A stretch of 64,000 bases of DNA from positions 1-64,000 of the forward strand of contig JANXWC010000064.1 in NCBI GenBank assembly GCA_025351355.1, read 5' to 3'. The translations under genes and the position numbers were made by a program. The DNA is from Hyphomicrobiaceae bacterium. GTDB taxonomy: Bacteria > Pseudomonadota > Alphaproteobacteria > Rhizobiales > Hyphomicrobiaceae. Positions 45,219-53,419 of the stretch are shown piece after piece; position 1 is the first letter of the stretch; each line of letters starts with the position of its first letter. The notes under the pieces were generated by a model. That model did no database searches and was not told where the DNA came from. It saw only the letters and a list, made by a program, of their open reading frames with translations.

Positions 45219-46715
45219 ATGTTTGGGGGATTGAAAAAATCGGGGAGCCGTCTGGCACTCGTCGCTGCGGCAACCGTGTTGTCGACCGGCGCCTACGCGG
45301 CCGATCTTGGTGGCGATTGCTGCGCCGATCTCGAGGAGCGCGTCGCTGAACTCGAAGCGACCACGGCACGCAAGGGCACGCGCAAAACTTCGCTGGAAAT
45401 CTGGGGTCAGGTCAACAAGGTCATTGTCGCCTGGAACGACAGCATTAATAAAAATACAGCGCTCGGCGTGGACAATGTGGCGCAATCGTCGCGCTTTGGC
45501 TTCCGCGGCAACGCCAAGGTCAATTCTGATCTGAAGGCCGGCTACTCCATCGTGGTGGAATGGGCCACCGGTGGCCGTTCGACCAACATCAGCCAGTTCC
45601 GCGACAAGCAGGCTGCCAGCGCCACGCTCAACACCGTTGCGAACCCGCCGAACGGCTTCGGCGCCAACGACGCCGCCATCACCATGCGCGAAGCCGTGTG
45701 GTACCTTGATAGCAAGTCACTGGGCAAATTGAGCGTCGGTCGTACCGACAATAACGGCCCGACTGCTTTGATCGATGTCGGTGGTATTGCGCTGACGGTA
45801 GCATCCAAGTCGATGTCGTACCTGGCTGGTGGCCTGCTGTTCCGCACCAACGCTGCGCAGGTCAATCCGGCTGCTGCTGGAACCGGCAATTTTACCCGGT
45901 ACTCGCTGTCTAACTCCGCCGATGCCGGCAACGACTTGAGCCCGCGCGTCAACGGCGTGTTCTACGAAACACCCGTGCTTGCCGGCTTCACATTTGCCGC
46001 CAGCTACGGCGGGTCGATCAAGGATGACGGTATCTGCGCCAACCCGACCTGTACTGCGTTAGAAGGTTACGGCCCGATCTGGGGCGTTCTCTTGAAATAT
46101 GCCGGTGAATTCAATGGTTTGAAGATTGCGGCCAGCGTCGGTCATGAAGATGAGTCCGACTCGGTCCAGGGCGGCATGCCCGCAACCAACGGAACGTCGA
46201 TCCGGCCACACACGGTCAACAACGGTGTCGCGCTGTCGATGATCCACACATCGAGCGGTCTGTTCGCACAGGGACAGTACAACGAGTTCACCCGCGGGCA
46301 CGACTTGTTCTCAACCGCTGGCGGCGCTTCGGTGTACAACGGCACGACTATCCCGACCAAAGATACCGCACGTCAGTTGCAGATCCAGGCTGGTATCGCC
46401 AAGAACTGGTTTGGAATTGGCAGAACGTCGCTGTACGGCGAGTGGGCCCGCAACACGAATGGGTTCAACACGCATGGTCTGACGGGTAATAACGGCGATG
46501 CGCTCGTAAGCGGTGTTGCCGGCGGCAATCCATATGTCGGCGATAACACCACGCTGAAAATGTGGGGCCTTGGCGTCAACCAGGCGATCGATGCTGCTGC
46601 TATGGACGTGTTTGCTGGTTATCGCAACTTCAGCATGACGTCGGACAACTGCACCACGGCTGGCGGTTGCAAGGACATCGGCATCTTCGTCGCCGGCTCG
46701 CGGATCAAGTTCTGA
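45219..46715 (+). CDS. General porin of the rhizobial type
   Basis: 498 residues. A signal peptide (LALVAAATVLSTGAYA) is followed by ADLGGDCCADLEERVAELEA, a Cys pair and short coiled coil typical of Bradyrhizobium-like porins. A beta-barrel starting TSLEIWGQVNKVIVAW and ending IFVAGSRIKF follows, with terminal Phe for BAM recognition. It forms trimeric outer membrane channels. A strong terminator follows, so the gene stands alone. About 300 bases upstream contain no other gene. Confidence 0.9.
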   Translation: MFGGLKKSGSRLALVAAATVLSTGAYAADLGGDCCADLEERVAELEATTARKGTRKTSLEIWGQVNKVIVAWNDSINKNTALGVDNVAQSSRFGFRGNAKVNSDLKAGYSIVVEWATGGRSTNISQFRDKQAASATLNTVANPPNGFGANDAAITMREAVWYLDSKSLGKLSVGRTDNNGPTALIDVGGIALTVASKSMSYLAGGLLFRTNAAQVNPAAAGTGNFTRYSLSNSADAGNDLSPRVNGVFYETPVLAGFTFAASYGGSIKDDGICANPTCTALEGYGPIWGVLLKYAGEFNGLKIAASVGHEDESDSVQGGMPATNGTSIRPHTVNNGVALSMIHTSSGLFAQGQYNEFTRGHDLFSTAGGASVYNGTTIPTKDTARQLQIQAGIAKNWFGIGRTSLYGEWARNTNGFNTHGLTGNNGDALVSGVAGGNPYVGDNTTLKMWGLGVNQAIDAAAMDVFAGYRNFSMTSDNCTTAGGCKDIGIFVAGSRIKF

Positions 46716-46762
46716 TCTACCAAGTTCTGATGACAAGAACTTGCACGTGAGACTGAGATTGT

Positions 46763-46791
46763 GAGGCCCCTTAACCGGGGCCTCTTTTTTT
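46763..46791 (+). terminator. Intrinsic terminator after the porin gene
   Basis: GAGGCCCC and GGGGCCTC form an 8-bp GC stem around TTAACC, followed by seven T residues. It lies about 47 bases after the porin stop. Confidence 0.92.
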
Positions 46792-47147
46792 AAGCCAATG
46801 GGGATCGAAGGGGCGTCGGGCGCTGGGTGAGGCGCCGGGGACAGCCACTAACCCGCAGCATCTACATTGGCGATGTGACAGTGACTTGGTCGCTGTCCAT
46901 CTGCAATCCAGCTGCGAATTCACCATCAGCGAGAAAATCTATTGCTCTGCAATCAATGATTGCGCAATATCAATCTACTCCTGACCGGAGCAGTCGTGAT
47001 GCGCGAGGCCAGCGCAGCGACGGCATCCGAGAGGCCAAGGCCGCGGGCTCCTGCAGGGATCGCGAGGCACGGCGTCTGAGACAGGGGCGCGGATGGAAAC
47101 CATCTGGAGAACGCATCGCTCGACCCGAGACGATGACAAGCTGAAGC

Positions 47148-47173
47148 GCGGTATTAGGTAGCAACGGCACCAA
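47148..47173. repeat. Left copy of a perfect 26-bp inverted repeat
   Basis: This 26-base segment begins GCGGTATTAGGTAGC. Its exact reverse complement is at 51399-51424. The two copies bracket a 4.3-kb gene group. The surrounding region 46792-47216 holds no supported gene. Confidence 0.85.
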
Positions 47174-47216
47174 CACGAAAATAGCCGATTGCAGTCAATT
47201 TGGCTAGTGTCTTGGC

Positions 47217-47687
47217 ATGGCAGGATCCTACCACCGCACTCGCGCTGACAATTACGAGCACTCGATCTTTGCGTTGCTCGCGAAACGGCAAGATCTACTC
47301 ACGGAAGCCAAACGATTACGCGAGAGAACAGATGAGATCGGAAGCGACGTTGAGGCTTTGGATCGAACACTCAAGATGTTGGGCTACGAAGGCAACCTCG
47401 GATTGATGAAGCCCAGGCGGTTGCGTCATGCCGTGTTCTACAGAAGCGAACTTCTCAAAGCCGTATTAGACCTCATGCGTGAGGCCAAGCGCCCGATGAC
47501 AGGGCGAGAAATCGCAACCGCTGTAGCCGAGATGCAAGGCAACAATTCAGGCGACAAACGCTACCTTGCCGATCTGACAAAGAGAGTTGGCAAAGCGATT
47601 AAGCCACTGCGAGACGCGGGAACCGTTGCATCAGCGGCCGATCAGCACGGCAATACGCTGTGGCGCTTGGTCCAACGCGGCTATTGA
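47217..47687 (+). CDS. Coiled-coil plus winged-helix protein (HARE-HTH-like), island gene
   Basis: 156 residues. The first 55 or so form a helical coiled coil (LLAKRQDLLTEAKRLRERTD). The rest reads as a small winged helix: LLKAVLDLMREAKRPMTGRE, a middle helix, then a wing ending NTLWRLVQRGY. The LR..KRPM...EI pattern recalls the HARE-HTH/HB1 fold. The protein at 50695 has the same architecture, so the two may be distant relatives. The function is unknown; DNA binding is inferred. Confidence 0.65.
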   Translation: MAGSYHRTRADNYEHSIFALLAKRQDLLTEAKRLRERTDEIGSDVEALDRTLKMLGYEGNLGLMKPRRLRHAVFYRSELLKAVLDLMREAKRPMTGREIATAVAEMQGNNSGDKRYLADLTKRVGKAIKPLRDAGTVASAADQHGNTLWRLVQRGY

Positions 47688-47712
47688 GATGAGGGACGGT
47701 ACCTCTAGCCCC

Positions 47713-48234
47713 TCATGCGGCCAGAGGCACCTTAAAATGAGAGATGCGTTCAACTTCCGGAACATACGCTGCAAAAGAATCTCTCTGAACCTTTGGGTTT
47801 GGGACCATGATGTTACGAAATATGCGACCGAGAAAAGGTGACTCTAAAGCGCTCGCCAAGCAGGCGCAGGCCATTGCTGATATTACTTGGTCGCGAACCT
47901 CTTTCGGTTGTCTCTTGAACTCACTAAGGAATGCTAGAGCAGACGCTGTCGGATGGTTTGATTGCCTTTTAAGCTTTCCCGTTAACGCAGACAGAACCAG
48001 CCTCCGAACAAGAGTTGGTTTGCCAAACATTGCTCCTAGCGAGGCAACAAAATTCACCACTTCCATGGACTCGGCACTCTTGATTGCTGCGCCTGACGAC
48101 ACGGAAAAACTGTCTGACAGTTCGGAAATTGAGCGATAGCGATCTTCCCGCTTCCGCAGCGACTGCGGAAGCCTGACGATAGCGGCGCATAGAACAACAG
48201 TGACGATTGAGGCTAATACCCATTCAAACAGCAT
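47713..48234 (-). CDS. Membrane-anchored protein of unknown function, island gene
   Basis: 173 residues. One N-terminal membrane helix (LFEWVLASIVTVVLCAAIV) is followed by a cytoplasmic helical domain of about 150 residues. No motif is recognised. It starts 12 bases after the gene at 48247, forming a two-gene minus-strand operon. Codon use is less GC-biased than in the core genes. The pair is unique to the bracketed region. Confidence 0.65.
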   Translation of the reverse strand: MLFEWVLASIVTVVLCAAIVRLPQSLRKREDRYRSISELSDSFSVSSGAAIKSAESMEVVNFVASLGAMFGKPTLVRRLVLSALTGKLKRQSNHPTASALAFLSEFKRQPKEVRDQVISAMACACLASALESPFLGRIFRNIMVPNPKVQRDSFAAYVPEVERISHFKVPLAA

Positions 48235-48246
48235 GACGGATCTCCT

Positions 48247-48531
48247 TCATCGTCTGGTGTTTCTCTTGTCTGAACTACTAGGTAGGCGATTTGGTTGTTT
48301 TGTGTCGGGCACTTTCCGAATTATTTTATTTTCGAACTCGTGTTGCTTGTGAGCAAGCTTTTGGGTGGTTTCTTTTTTTACCTTCCACGCAGCAGCCATC
48401 GCCGGGATGATACTAGGTAAATAAACCACAAAAGTAACTAGCACGATGCAGATCGCCAATGGCCATGGGCCAAATTCCGAAAGCGCCCAGACTGCCCTTT
48501 CCCAAATTTCACCATTGACGGCACTTGCCAT
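48247..48531 (-). CDS. Small membrane protein of unknown function, island gene
   Basis: 94 residues from ATG 48531 (MASAVNGEIWERAVWAL). One or two hydrophobic segments (about residues 20-45) are followed by a basic, charged tail (KVKKETTQKLAHKQHEFENK). It resembles phage or plasmid accessory membrane proteins only in shape. It lies upstream of and close to the gene at 48234, so the products may act together. Confidence 0.6.
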   Translation of the reverse strand: MASAVNGEIWERAVWALSEFGPWPLAICIVLVTFVVYLPSIIPAMAAAWKVKKETTQKLAHKQHEFENKIIRKVPDTKQPNRLPSSSDKRNTRR

Positions 48532-48765
48532 TGCAACCTTCCTTGTGATCCCAGAACACAAGGATCACGTATCTCGGTTGCATGTCTACCGATTTGCCCA
48601 TGTTGGTGTGGACAAAGACTATCCCAACACATCTTTTCTAGATTGACATATAGACTGATTTAGTGCAACGGCAATAGCAGACTCACGAATTGTTGGTTAT
48701 TATGCAGTAAATACAAATAGTTGTTGTATTTTTATTCCAAGTATAGCCGCAGCGGACTGCGCTGT

Positions 48766-49746
48766 TCAATTGTTTCGCTGCCAGTACCCCTTCCAGGCCC
48801 GGCTGACTGGATGCGCCAACGCCAGCCCGAGCGCACGGTGGCAAAGCTGGCCGTTGTCTTCGCGGCGATGATCCTCACACCATGCAGCGTGGGTCGCGTA
48901 CTGGTGAAGGTGCTGCGGGCTGACGTGATGGTGTTGACCTTCCACCATCTTACGAAGGCGAGATAAAAAGCTCTCGGCTTGGTTCGTGCACGCGCCGTTC
49001 TTGGAATAGGCTTCCGAGTGGTTGATGCGCATGGTGCGAAACTTGGCGTGCAGCGCGTCCCAATGGCTGGCTTCGTCTGCGTGAACGGTGGCGCTGGCTG
49101 CCACAACGGCCTTCACGAACGCCACGCCATCCGCTTCGGTTTTGGTCACTGTGGTGATGGTGCGGCCCTTGCGCTGGCGAGCAATGACAACCACGCGGCG
49201 CTTGCCGGATTGGTTCTGAGCAAGGCGACGATCGACGCGATTATGCTTGTGATTGGCCGGCTTCACGTAACCGCCGACGTATGCGCCATCGACTTCAACG
49301 GTGCCTTCCAGGGTCGCGCCTGCGATCTCTGCCGCCATCGCTTCGCGGAGTTTGTGGCACATCACGAACGCCGTTTTGTGCTGGCAGTCGATATCGCGAG
49401 CGAGTTGGAGAGCCGACACGCCTTTGACGCCGTTCACAACAATGCAGATCGCCGCCAGCAAATCAACATACGCCATCTTGCGGCTGGCAAAGATGGTGCC
49501 CGAGGTGGGGCTGAATTGATGATAGCAGCCCGCATTCTTGCACTTGAACTTGCGGCGGGTGGTGATCTTGTACGCGTCGAGGCATCCGCACTTGGGGCAG
49601 ACCGGCTCGCCGTCCGTCTCTTGCCAGCGCACAGTGCAAAAAGTCTTGAAGGCGGCTTCCTCACCAGCCGCAAAGATACTCCGGAGCGACAAGCTCCGTG
49701 CCTTTGCGGTGAGTAGGAAGTGTTGCGCCATGAAGTCTAAGGTCAC
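48766..49746 (-). mobile_element. IS1595-family (ISXO2-like) transposase
   Basis: About 320 residues. An N-terminal zinc ribbon (VCPKCGCLDAYKITTRRKF, then CKNAGCYHQF) is followed by the ISXO2-type DDE domain: TVEVDGAYVGGYVKP, HADEASHWDALHAKF and the NQAESFLSRLRKMVEGQHHH end. The frame is intact. It begins with GTG at 49746 or ATG at 49731. No clear terminal inverted repeats flanking the gene alone were found by eye, so the element's limits are undefined. Confidence 0.88.
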
Positions 49747-49751
49747 CTAAA

Positions 49752-49808
49752 TTGGTTGACCTAAGCTGTAATAGCCTATTATGGGTTATGTCAACCAAAA
49801 AGGTTGAC
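49752..49808. promoter_or_regulatory. Palindromic operator between transposase and XRE gene
   Basis: TTGGTTGAC (49752-49760) is exactly inverted as GTCAACCAA (49790-49798), and a third GGTTGAC lies at 49802-49808. The middle holds TAATAGCCTATTATGGG. The divergent genes start on either side. This looks like a shared operator for the XRE protein, controlling itself and the transposase. Confidence 0.6.
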
Positions 49809-49832
49809 TGCGGCCAAATAATTTGTAATTGC

Positions 49833-50117
49833 ATGGCGATGAGCCCTGAACAGATTCGAGCAGCGCGAAATTGGTTGGCATGGACTCAGGCCGAGCTTGC
49901 CGATAGGGCGAAGGTCGGGCTGTCCACCATCAAAGACTACGAGAGCGGGAAGCGAACGCCGATAGCGAACAATTTGGAGGCAATTACCCGCGCACTAGAG
50001 GCGGCCGGCATGATGTTTCCAGCCGCCTCCGTTAGTGGTCCGATACCAGCGCCGCCTAAGCAGCAGCCTCCAATTCAGGAGCAACAGGCTTCGCGTTCGG
50101 GTAACGCCGACGGTTGA
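49833..50117 (+). CDS. XRE-family transcriptional regulator
   Basis: 94 residues. One helix-turn-helix domain, IRAARNWLAWTQAELADRAK, then VGLSTIKDYESGKRTP and NNLEAITRALEAAGMMF, is a type common on mobile elements. The C-terminal tail is Pro/Gln-rich. Divergent from the transposase, it probably represses through the GGTTGAC repeats. Its end overlaps an interrupted gene on the other strand. The start could also be the ATG at 49788. Confidence 0.85.
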   Translation: MAMSPEQIRAARNWLAWTQAELADRAKVGLSTIKDYESGKRTPIANNLEAITRALEAAGMMFPAASVSGPIPAPPKQQPPIQEQQASRSGNADG

Positions 50118-50277
50118 CGACGTGCGAGACCTAGCCAACGTTAATGCGCAGCATGATTGCAGCCTCCGTTTGCGAGAGGCCAGCGACTTTCACCAAGTAG
50201 AGCGCGTGACACGCCTAGGCAAAGCTCATGGGGTGCTTCTTGTTATCGCGGCGACGTGGAGTGGTTGGAATAGCCAT
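50056..50277 (-). pseudogene. Small HTH-like gene with two in-frame amber codons
   Basis: From ATG 50277 (GGAGG at good spacing) the frame reads MAIPTTPRRRDNKKHPMSFA, TAG, ACHALYLVKVAGLSQTEAA-IMLRINVG, TAG, VSHVVNRRRYPNAKPVAPEL and stops at 50056. The whole 73-codon reading is coherent and resembles small rhizobial proteins with YLVKV.GLSQTEAA and NVG.V.HVV, so only the two TAG codons (50215-50217 and 50131-50133) interrupt it. It is most simply a recent pseudogene; amber readthrough is the alternative. It overlaps the XRE 3' end. Confidence 0.7.
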
Positions 50278-50694
50278 ATGGGCCTCCAATGGAGCTAAAA
50301 TGGTGGCTCCAGCACTTGAAATCGACGCAGAACAGTGCAATAAAAAGGGTGGTGACCCTGCACTGTTTGCGCCGCCTCTTGCTGGAGCCGGTTCAATTTT
50401 GCGGTCCTTGTTCGGCCTCACGCCTGATCCGCGTGGGGCCGAACTTCTTTCCAGGGTCGGAGCCGCGTGCTCCCCGGAAAGCCGTCAGGGTAATGTCATA
50501 CCCAATTCCTCTCATTGAAACCGCACGCGGAACAAAGGCGGCCCGAGCTTAATACTCACGCTCAGATAGCGCCGTCAACTATGTTTATACGAAAAAAGAA
50601 TAAAAAGGAGCAAGTCCACTTGATTTGTATTTGGTTAAATGTCATCTGTGTTGGGTAACTTCAACTAAAATGGTCGGCATTGGGCTCATAACGG
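50278..50694. other. Intergenic stretch inside the island
   Basis: About 417 bases. AACAGTGCA and TGCACTGTT form a 9-bp inverted repeat at about 50331-50370. Short open frames in both strands show no recognisable protein. From 50520 on the sequence becomes AT-rich and probably contains the promoter of the gene at 50695. Confidence 0.45.
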
Positions 50695-51375
50695 ATGGCG
50701 GATACTGCACTTGAAGCCGCGCTTCGTAAGCGAAAGGAGTTGCAAGATCGCATTCGAGCCGATCTTGACGAGGTCGGTCGCCTTGAGAAATGGATACAAT
50801 TGACGCGCGAACTTCTGTCTGGTGTGAGTGACGCTGCATCAGGAGGAACAGTAGGCGAAACGTTTGGCCGGGCCGGGTCTGGGATGGCTCAAGAAGTGTT
50901 TGAGTCATTCCTGGTGACCGTTTTGCGCGAGGTTGGGCGGCCACTACAGAGTGGCGAGGTTGTTGATGAATTTCGGTCGCGTGGTCATCCGATTGGCGGA
51001 ACGAACGAAACCAAGCAGGCGTGGAACCGCCTATGGGAAGCGAAGACAAATAACGTTGTCGTTCATCTTCCTCCTTACGGCTACTGGCTATCCAACGAGC
51101 CGATACCAGAAAACGTCGACATGACGGAGCCTAAGCGAAAGCGGCATGCCTTTAGGTCGTTGTCTACCAAACGAGGGCGCGTCTCAACGATAACGCCTGA
51201 AATGGTCGCCAAAGCGCGAGTGATGATACTTGGTGGGGAGCGGATCAGCGTCGTGGCGAAACGGTTTGGCGAGGTCTCATCACAAAATCTGAGATATCAT
51301 TTCCGCAATGACCAAGAGGTGCTAGCGGCCTTAAGCAAACTCAAAACTGGACGCCCCCCGAAAGAGGAGGAATGA
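50695..51375 (+). CDS. Coiled-coil, HARE-HTH-like and C-terminal HTH protein, island gene
   Basis: 226 residues. An N-terminal coiled coil (LEAALRKRKELQDRIRADLD) is followed by a winged-helix-like unit (VTVLREVGRPLQSGEVVDEF, then NRLWEAKTNNVVVHLPPYGY ending WLSNEP). After a basic linker comes a resolvase-like HTH (MVAKARVMILGGERISVVAK, RFGEVSSQNLRYHF). It is probably DNA-binding. Architecture partly matches the gene at 47217. The stop lies 24 bases before the right inverted repeat. Confidence 0.7.
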   Translation: MADTALEAALRKRKELQDRIRADLDEVGRLEKWIQLTRELLSGVSDAASGGTVGETFGRAGSGMAQEVFESFLVTVLREVGRPLQSGEVVDEFRSRGHPIGGTNETKQAWNRLWEAKTNNVVVHLPPYGYWLSNEPIPENVDMTEPKRKRHAFRSLSTKRGRVSTITPEMVAKARVMILGGERISVVAKRFGEVSSQNLRYHFRNDQEVLAALSKLKTGRPPKEEE

Positions 51376-51398
51376 CGCGCCTCAAGCAGTATTTTTTC

Positions 51399-51424
51399 TT
51401 GGTGCCGTTGCTACCTAATACCGC
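51399..51424. repeat. Right copy of the 26-bp inverted repeat
   Basis: Exact reverse complement of 47148-47173. It abuts the 25-bp tandem repeats that start at about 51421. Confidence 0.85.
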
Positions 51425-51441
51425 TGAAGCGGCTGTAAGCG

Positions 51442-51516
51442 CCGACGACCAAGGCGGGTGTAAACCCCGACGAACACGGCCGGTGTAAACCCGGACGAGT
51501 AGGGTGGTGCAAACCC
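51442..51516. repeat. Three 25-bp imperfect tandem repeats
   Basis: Units 51442-51466, 51467-51491 and 51492-51516 share the frame CCGACGA...GGTGTAAACC, with a decayed fourth unit before them. No gene covers them. Confidence 0.7.
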
Positions 51517-51618
51517 CACCCGATGGCGCCATTCGCGCTCCGCTCTCAGACGCCGTGGCGGCTGGCGCGTTTTTCCCCATCGCGCGGCGTTAACCAATTT
51601 ACCAACATGCACCTTGTA

Positions 51619-51926
51619 CTTTCTTCCTCCCCCTCGATGGGGGAGGGCGACGCGCCATGAGTTAAATCGCGCAGCGCCGGTCGGGCAACATTCGCAGGCG
51701 CGGACTAACTCATTCTAGGCGCGTCGGGTGGGGGTGTAGCGCGACAATTTCGGTGAGAACGCGCATTGCCGCGCGACATGGGGGTGTCGGCTGCGGAGCG
51801 TTTGGTCGAGGCACCCCCACCCGGAACGCCTAAGCGATAGCTCGGCCATGAGCCCGACGCGAACACCGAGATGCCGATCTATCGCCAAGGCGTTCCGCCC
51901 TCCCCCATCGAGGGGGAGGAAGAAAG
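51619..51926. repeat. 308-bp element flanked by 31-bp perfect inverted repeats
   Basis: The arms 51619-51649 and 51896-51926 are exact reverse complements, each itself a hairpin built on CCTCCCCC/GGGGGAGG. A related but degraded sequence (CCTCCCCCCGTCGAG) lies at about 52018. The interior has no coding capacity that I can support. The design resembles a MITE or a paired intergenic repeat. The rest of the 51376-52190 gap is without genes. Confidence 0.7.
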
Positions 51927-52136
51927 GAAGCAGCATAAACGGGTGGTTCAGCGGGTGGGCTGGCCGGTGGCGCGCCAGCGGGAAGCGATCGCTTTCGGCC
52001 GCATTCCCCTTTTTTGCCTCCCCCCGTCGAGTCGGAGACACGCCTCCGGTAAGATGGGGGAACAAGAAAGAAAAGCGGGAGTCTTCGTGCACGGCGTCAG
52101 CGCTTTCTGGCGCGCGATCACCTGCCATGGACACGG

Positions 52137-52163
52137 AAAAGGGCCACCCTTTCGAGTGGCCCT
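52137..52163 (-). terminator. Intrinsic terminator after the beta-propeller gene
   Basis: On the minus strand GGGCCAC pairs with GTGGCCC around TCGAAAGG and is followed by TTTT. It lies about 28 bases after the stop at 52191. Confidence 0.85.
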
Positions 52164-52190
52164 GGATGCATAGACTTGGTCGAACGGTTT

Positions 52191-53270
52191 TCAATTCTTC
52201 GCGTAGGTGAGGATCTTGAAGGTGTTCGGGAAGAACGTGTTGGCGTACCAGGGCGACACGCTGGTCGTGATCTTCTTGGCGGCGTCGGCGGTGCCTTCGG
52301 CGGTCACGGCATAGATCTTCTTAGTTTTCGGATCCATCGCCATCGAGCGGACACCGGCATGAGTGCCCAGCATCTCAACCGGCTTATAGGTGTTGGCGTC
52401 GACCTGCTCGAAGATGTTCATGATGGCGTTGACGCCGTTGGACAGGAACACGCGCTTCAAGTCCGCATCATAAATCACGCCGTCGTTGCCGCCGCCGACT
52501 TCGCTGGTGTAGATGACCTTGCCGTCAGTGGCATCCATCACGGCGAATGCGGGCTTGTTGTCCTTGTTGCCGCGGCAGCCGAGCATGATCCGATTGTTGG
52601 CGATATCGAGTGCGACCGAATTGGTCTGGCCGCAACCCGGCGTCGCCCATTCAGCTGTCACAGCCATGGTCTTGGTGTCGATTTTGTAGACCTTCTCGGT
52701 ATCGCGGCCGGCCAGGTAGAAGTTGCCTTTGCCATCAGCCTCGGCATGCTCAGGCTTCTTGGTCGCGACCTTGATGACGCCAACTTTCTCGAGCGACGGC
52801 GCCTGCAGCACGATCAATTCGGTGCCATCCTTGCCGGAGGCCATGTTGACGATGATGCGTTTGGTAGCTGGATCGTAGTGGCTGGTATCGAGCTCTTCAC
52901 CGAGCTTGATCGGCGCCTTGGCTTCCAGTGTCGACAACTTGAACGGTGTGATCGTGCCGTCTTCGTTGTTGGAAATGCCGAGGTCGAACTCAGCCAGCAA
53001 CAAGGCACCGTTCGACGACTGTGACGTCGTATTATCGATTGTTTTCAGCAGTTTCTTGGCGGCGATGTCAAAAACCTGCAGGCCTTCTTTGCGATGACCG
53101 ATGTACAGCCGGCCGGCGGCTGCATCGAGTGAAAGATAGTCCCAGGCCGAGCCTTTGCCGTCGATCGTCGTGGAATCGACGAGATGCCAGCCGTCAAACG
53201 CCGACACTGCGGCGACCGACAGAGCCAAGCCAGCGACGACTGCGGTCGCCCGCATTGTTTGCTTCCTCAT
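52191..53270 (-). CDS. Periplasmic YncE-like beta-propeller protein
   Basis: 359 residues. A signal peptide (MRATAVVAGLALSVAAVSA) is followed by repeated beta-propeller blades such as YLSLDAAAGRLYIGHRKEGL and SVALDIANNRIMLGC. These are YncE/NHL-like seven-blade repeats found in periplasmic proteins. It has no catalytic motif. It may bind a ligand or a partner protein. It is monocistronic, with its own terminator. Confidence 0.8.
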   Translation of the reverse strand: MRKQTMRATAVVAGLALSVAAVSAFDGWHLVDSTTIDGKGSAWDYLSLDAAAGRLYIGHRKEGLQVFDIAAKKLLKTIDNTTSQSSNGALLLAEFDLGISNNEDGTITPFKLSTLEAKAPIKLGEELDTSHYDPATKRIIVNMASGKDGTELIVLQAPSLEKVGVIKVATKKPEHAEADGKGNFYLAGRDTEKVYKIDTKTMAVTAEWATPGCGQTNSVALDIANNRIMLGCRGNKDNKPAFAVMDATDGKVIYTSEVGGGNDGVIYDADLKRVFLSNGVNAIMNIFEQVDANTYKPVEMLGTHAGVRSMAMDPKTKKIYAVTAEGTADAAKKITTSVSPWYANTFFPNTFKILTYAKN

Positions 53271-53419
53271 GCATTTCCCCTAAATTTTTTTCCAGATTGG
53301 TATGTTTGAGCATTCTATCCAGTCTGCCGCAGATAGCTAGGGGACTCAATTTAAGGGATTTCCTGGTTAGACAACGAAACGGAATTGCCAGCGCCGCGGC
53401 GTGGCTATACCAACCGCCT

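Noticed and set aside
50228-50518. 96-codon plus-strand frame in the island
   Set aside because: It overlaps the start of the interrupted minus-strand gene and has no recognisable domain or binding site.
51372-51488. 38-codon frame MTRLKQYFFLVPLLPNT overlapping the end of the gene at 50695
   Set aside because: It runs through the inverted repeat and tandem repeats and lacks independent support, though the ATGA overlap is suggestive.
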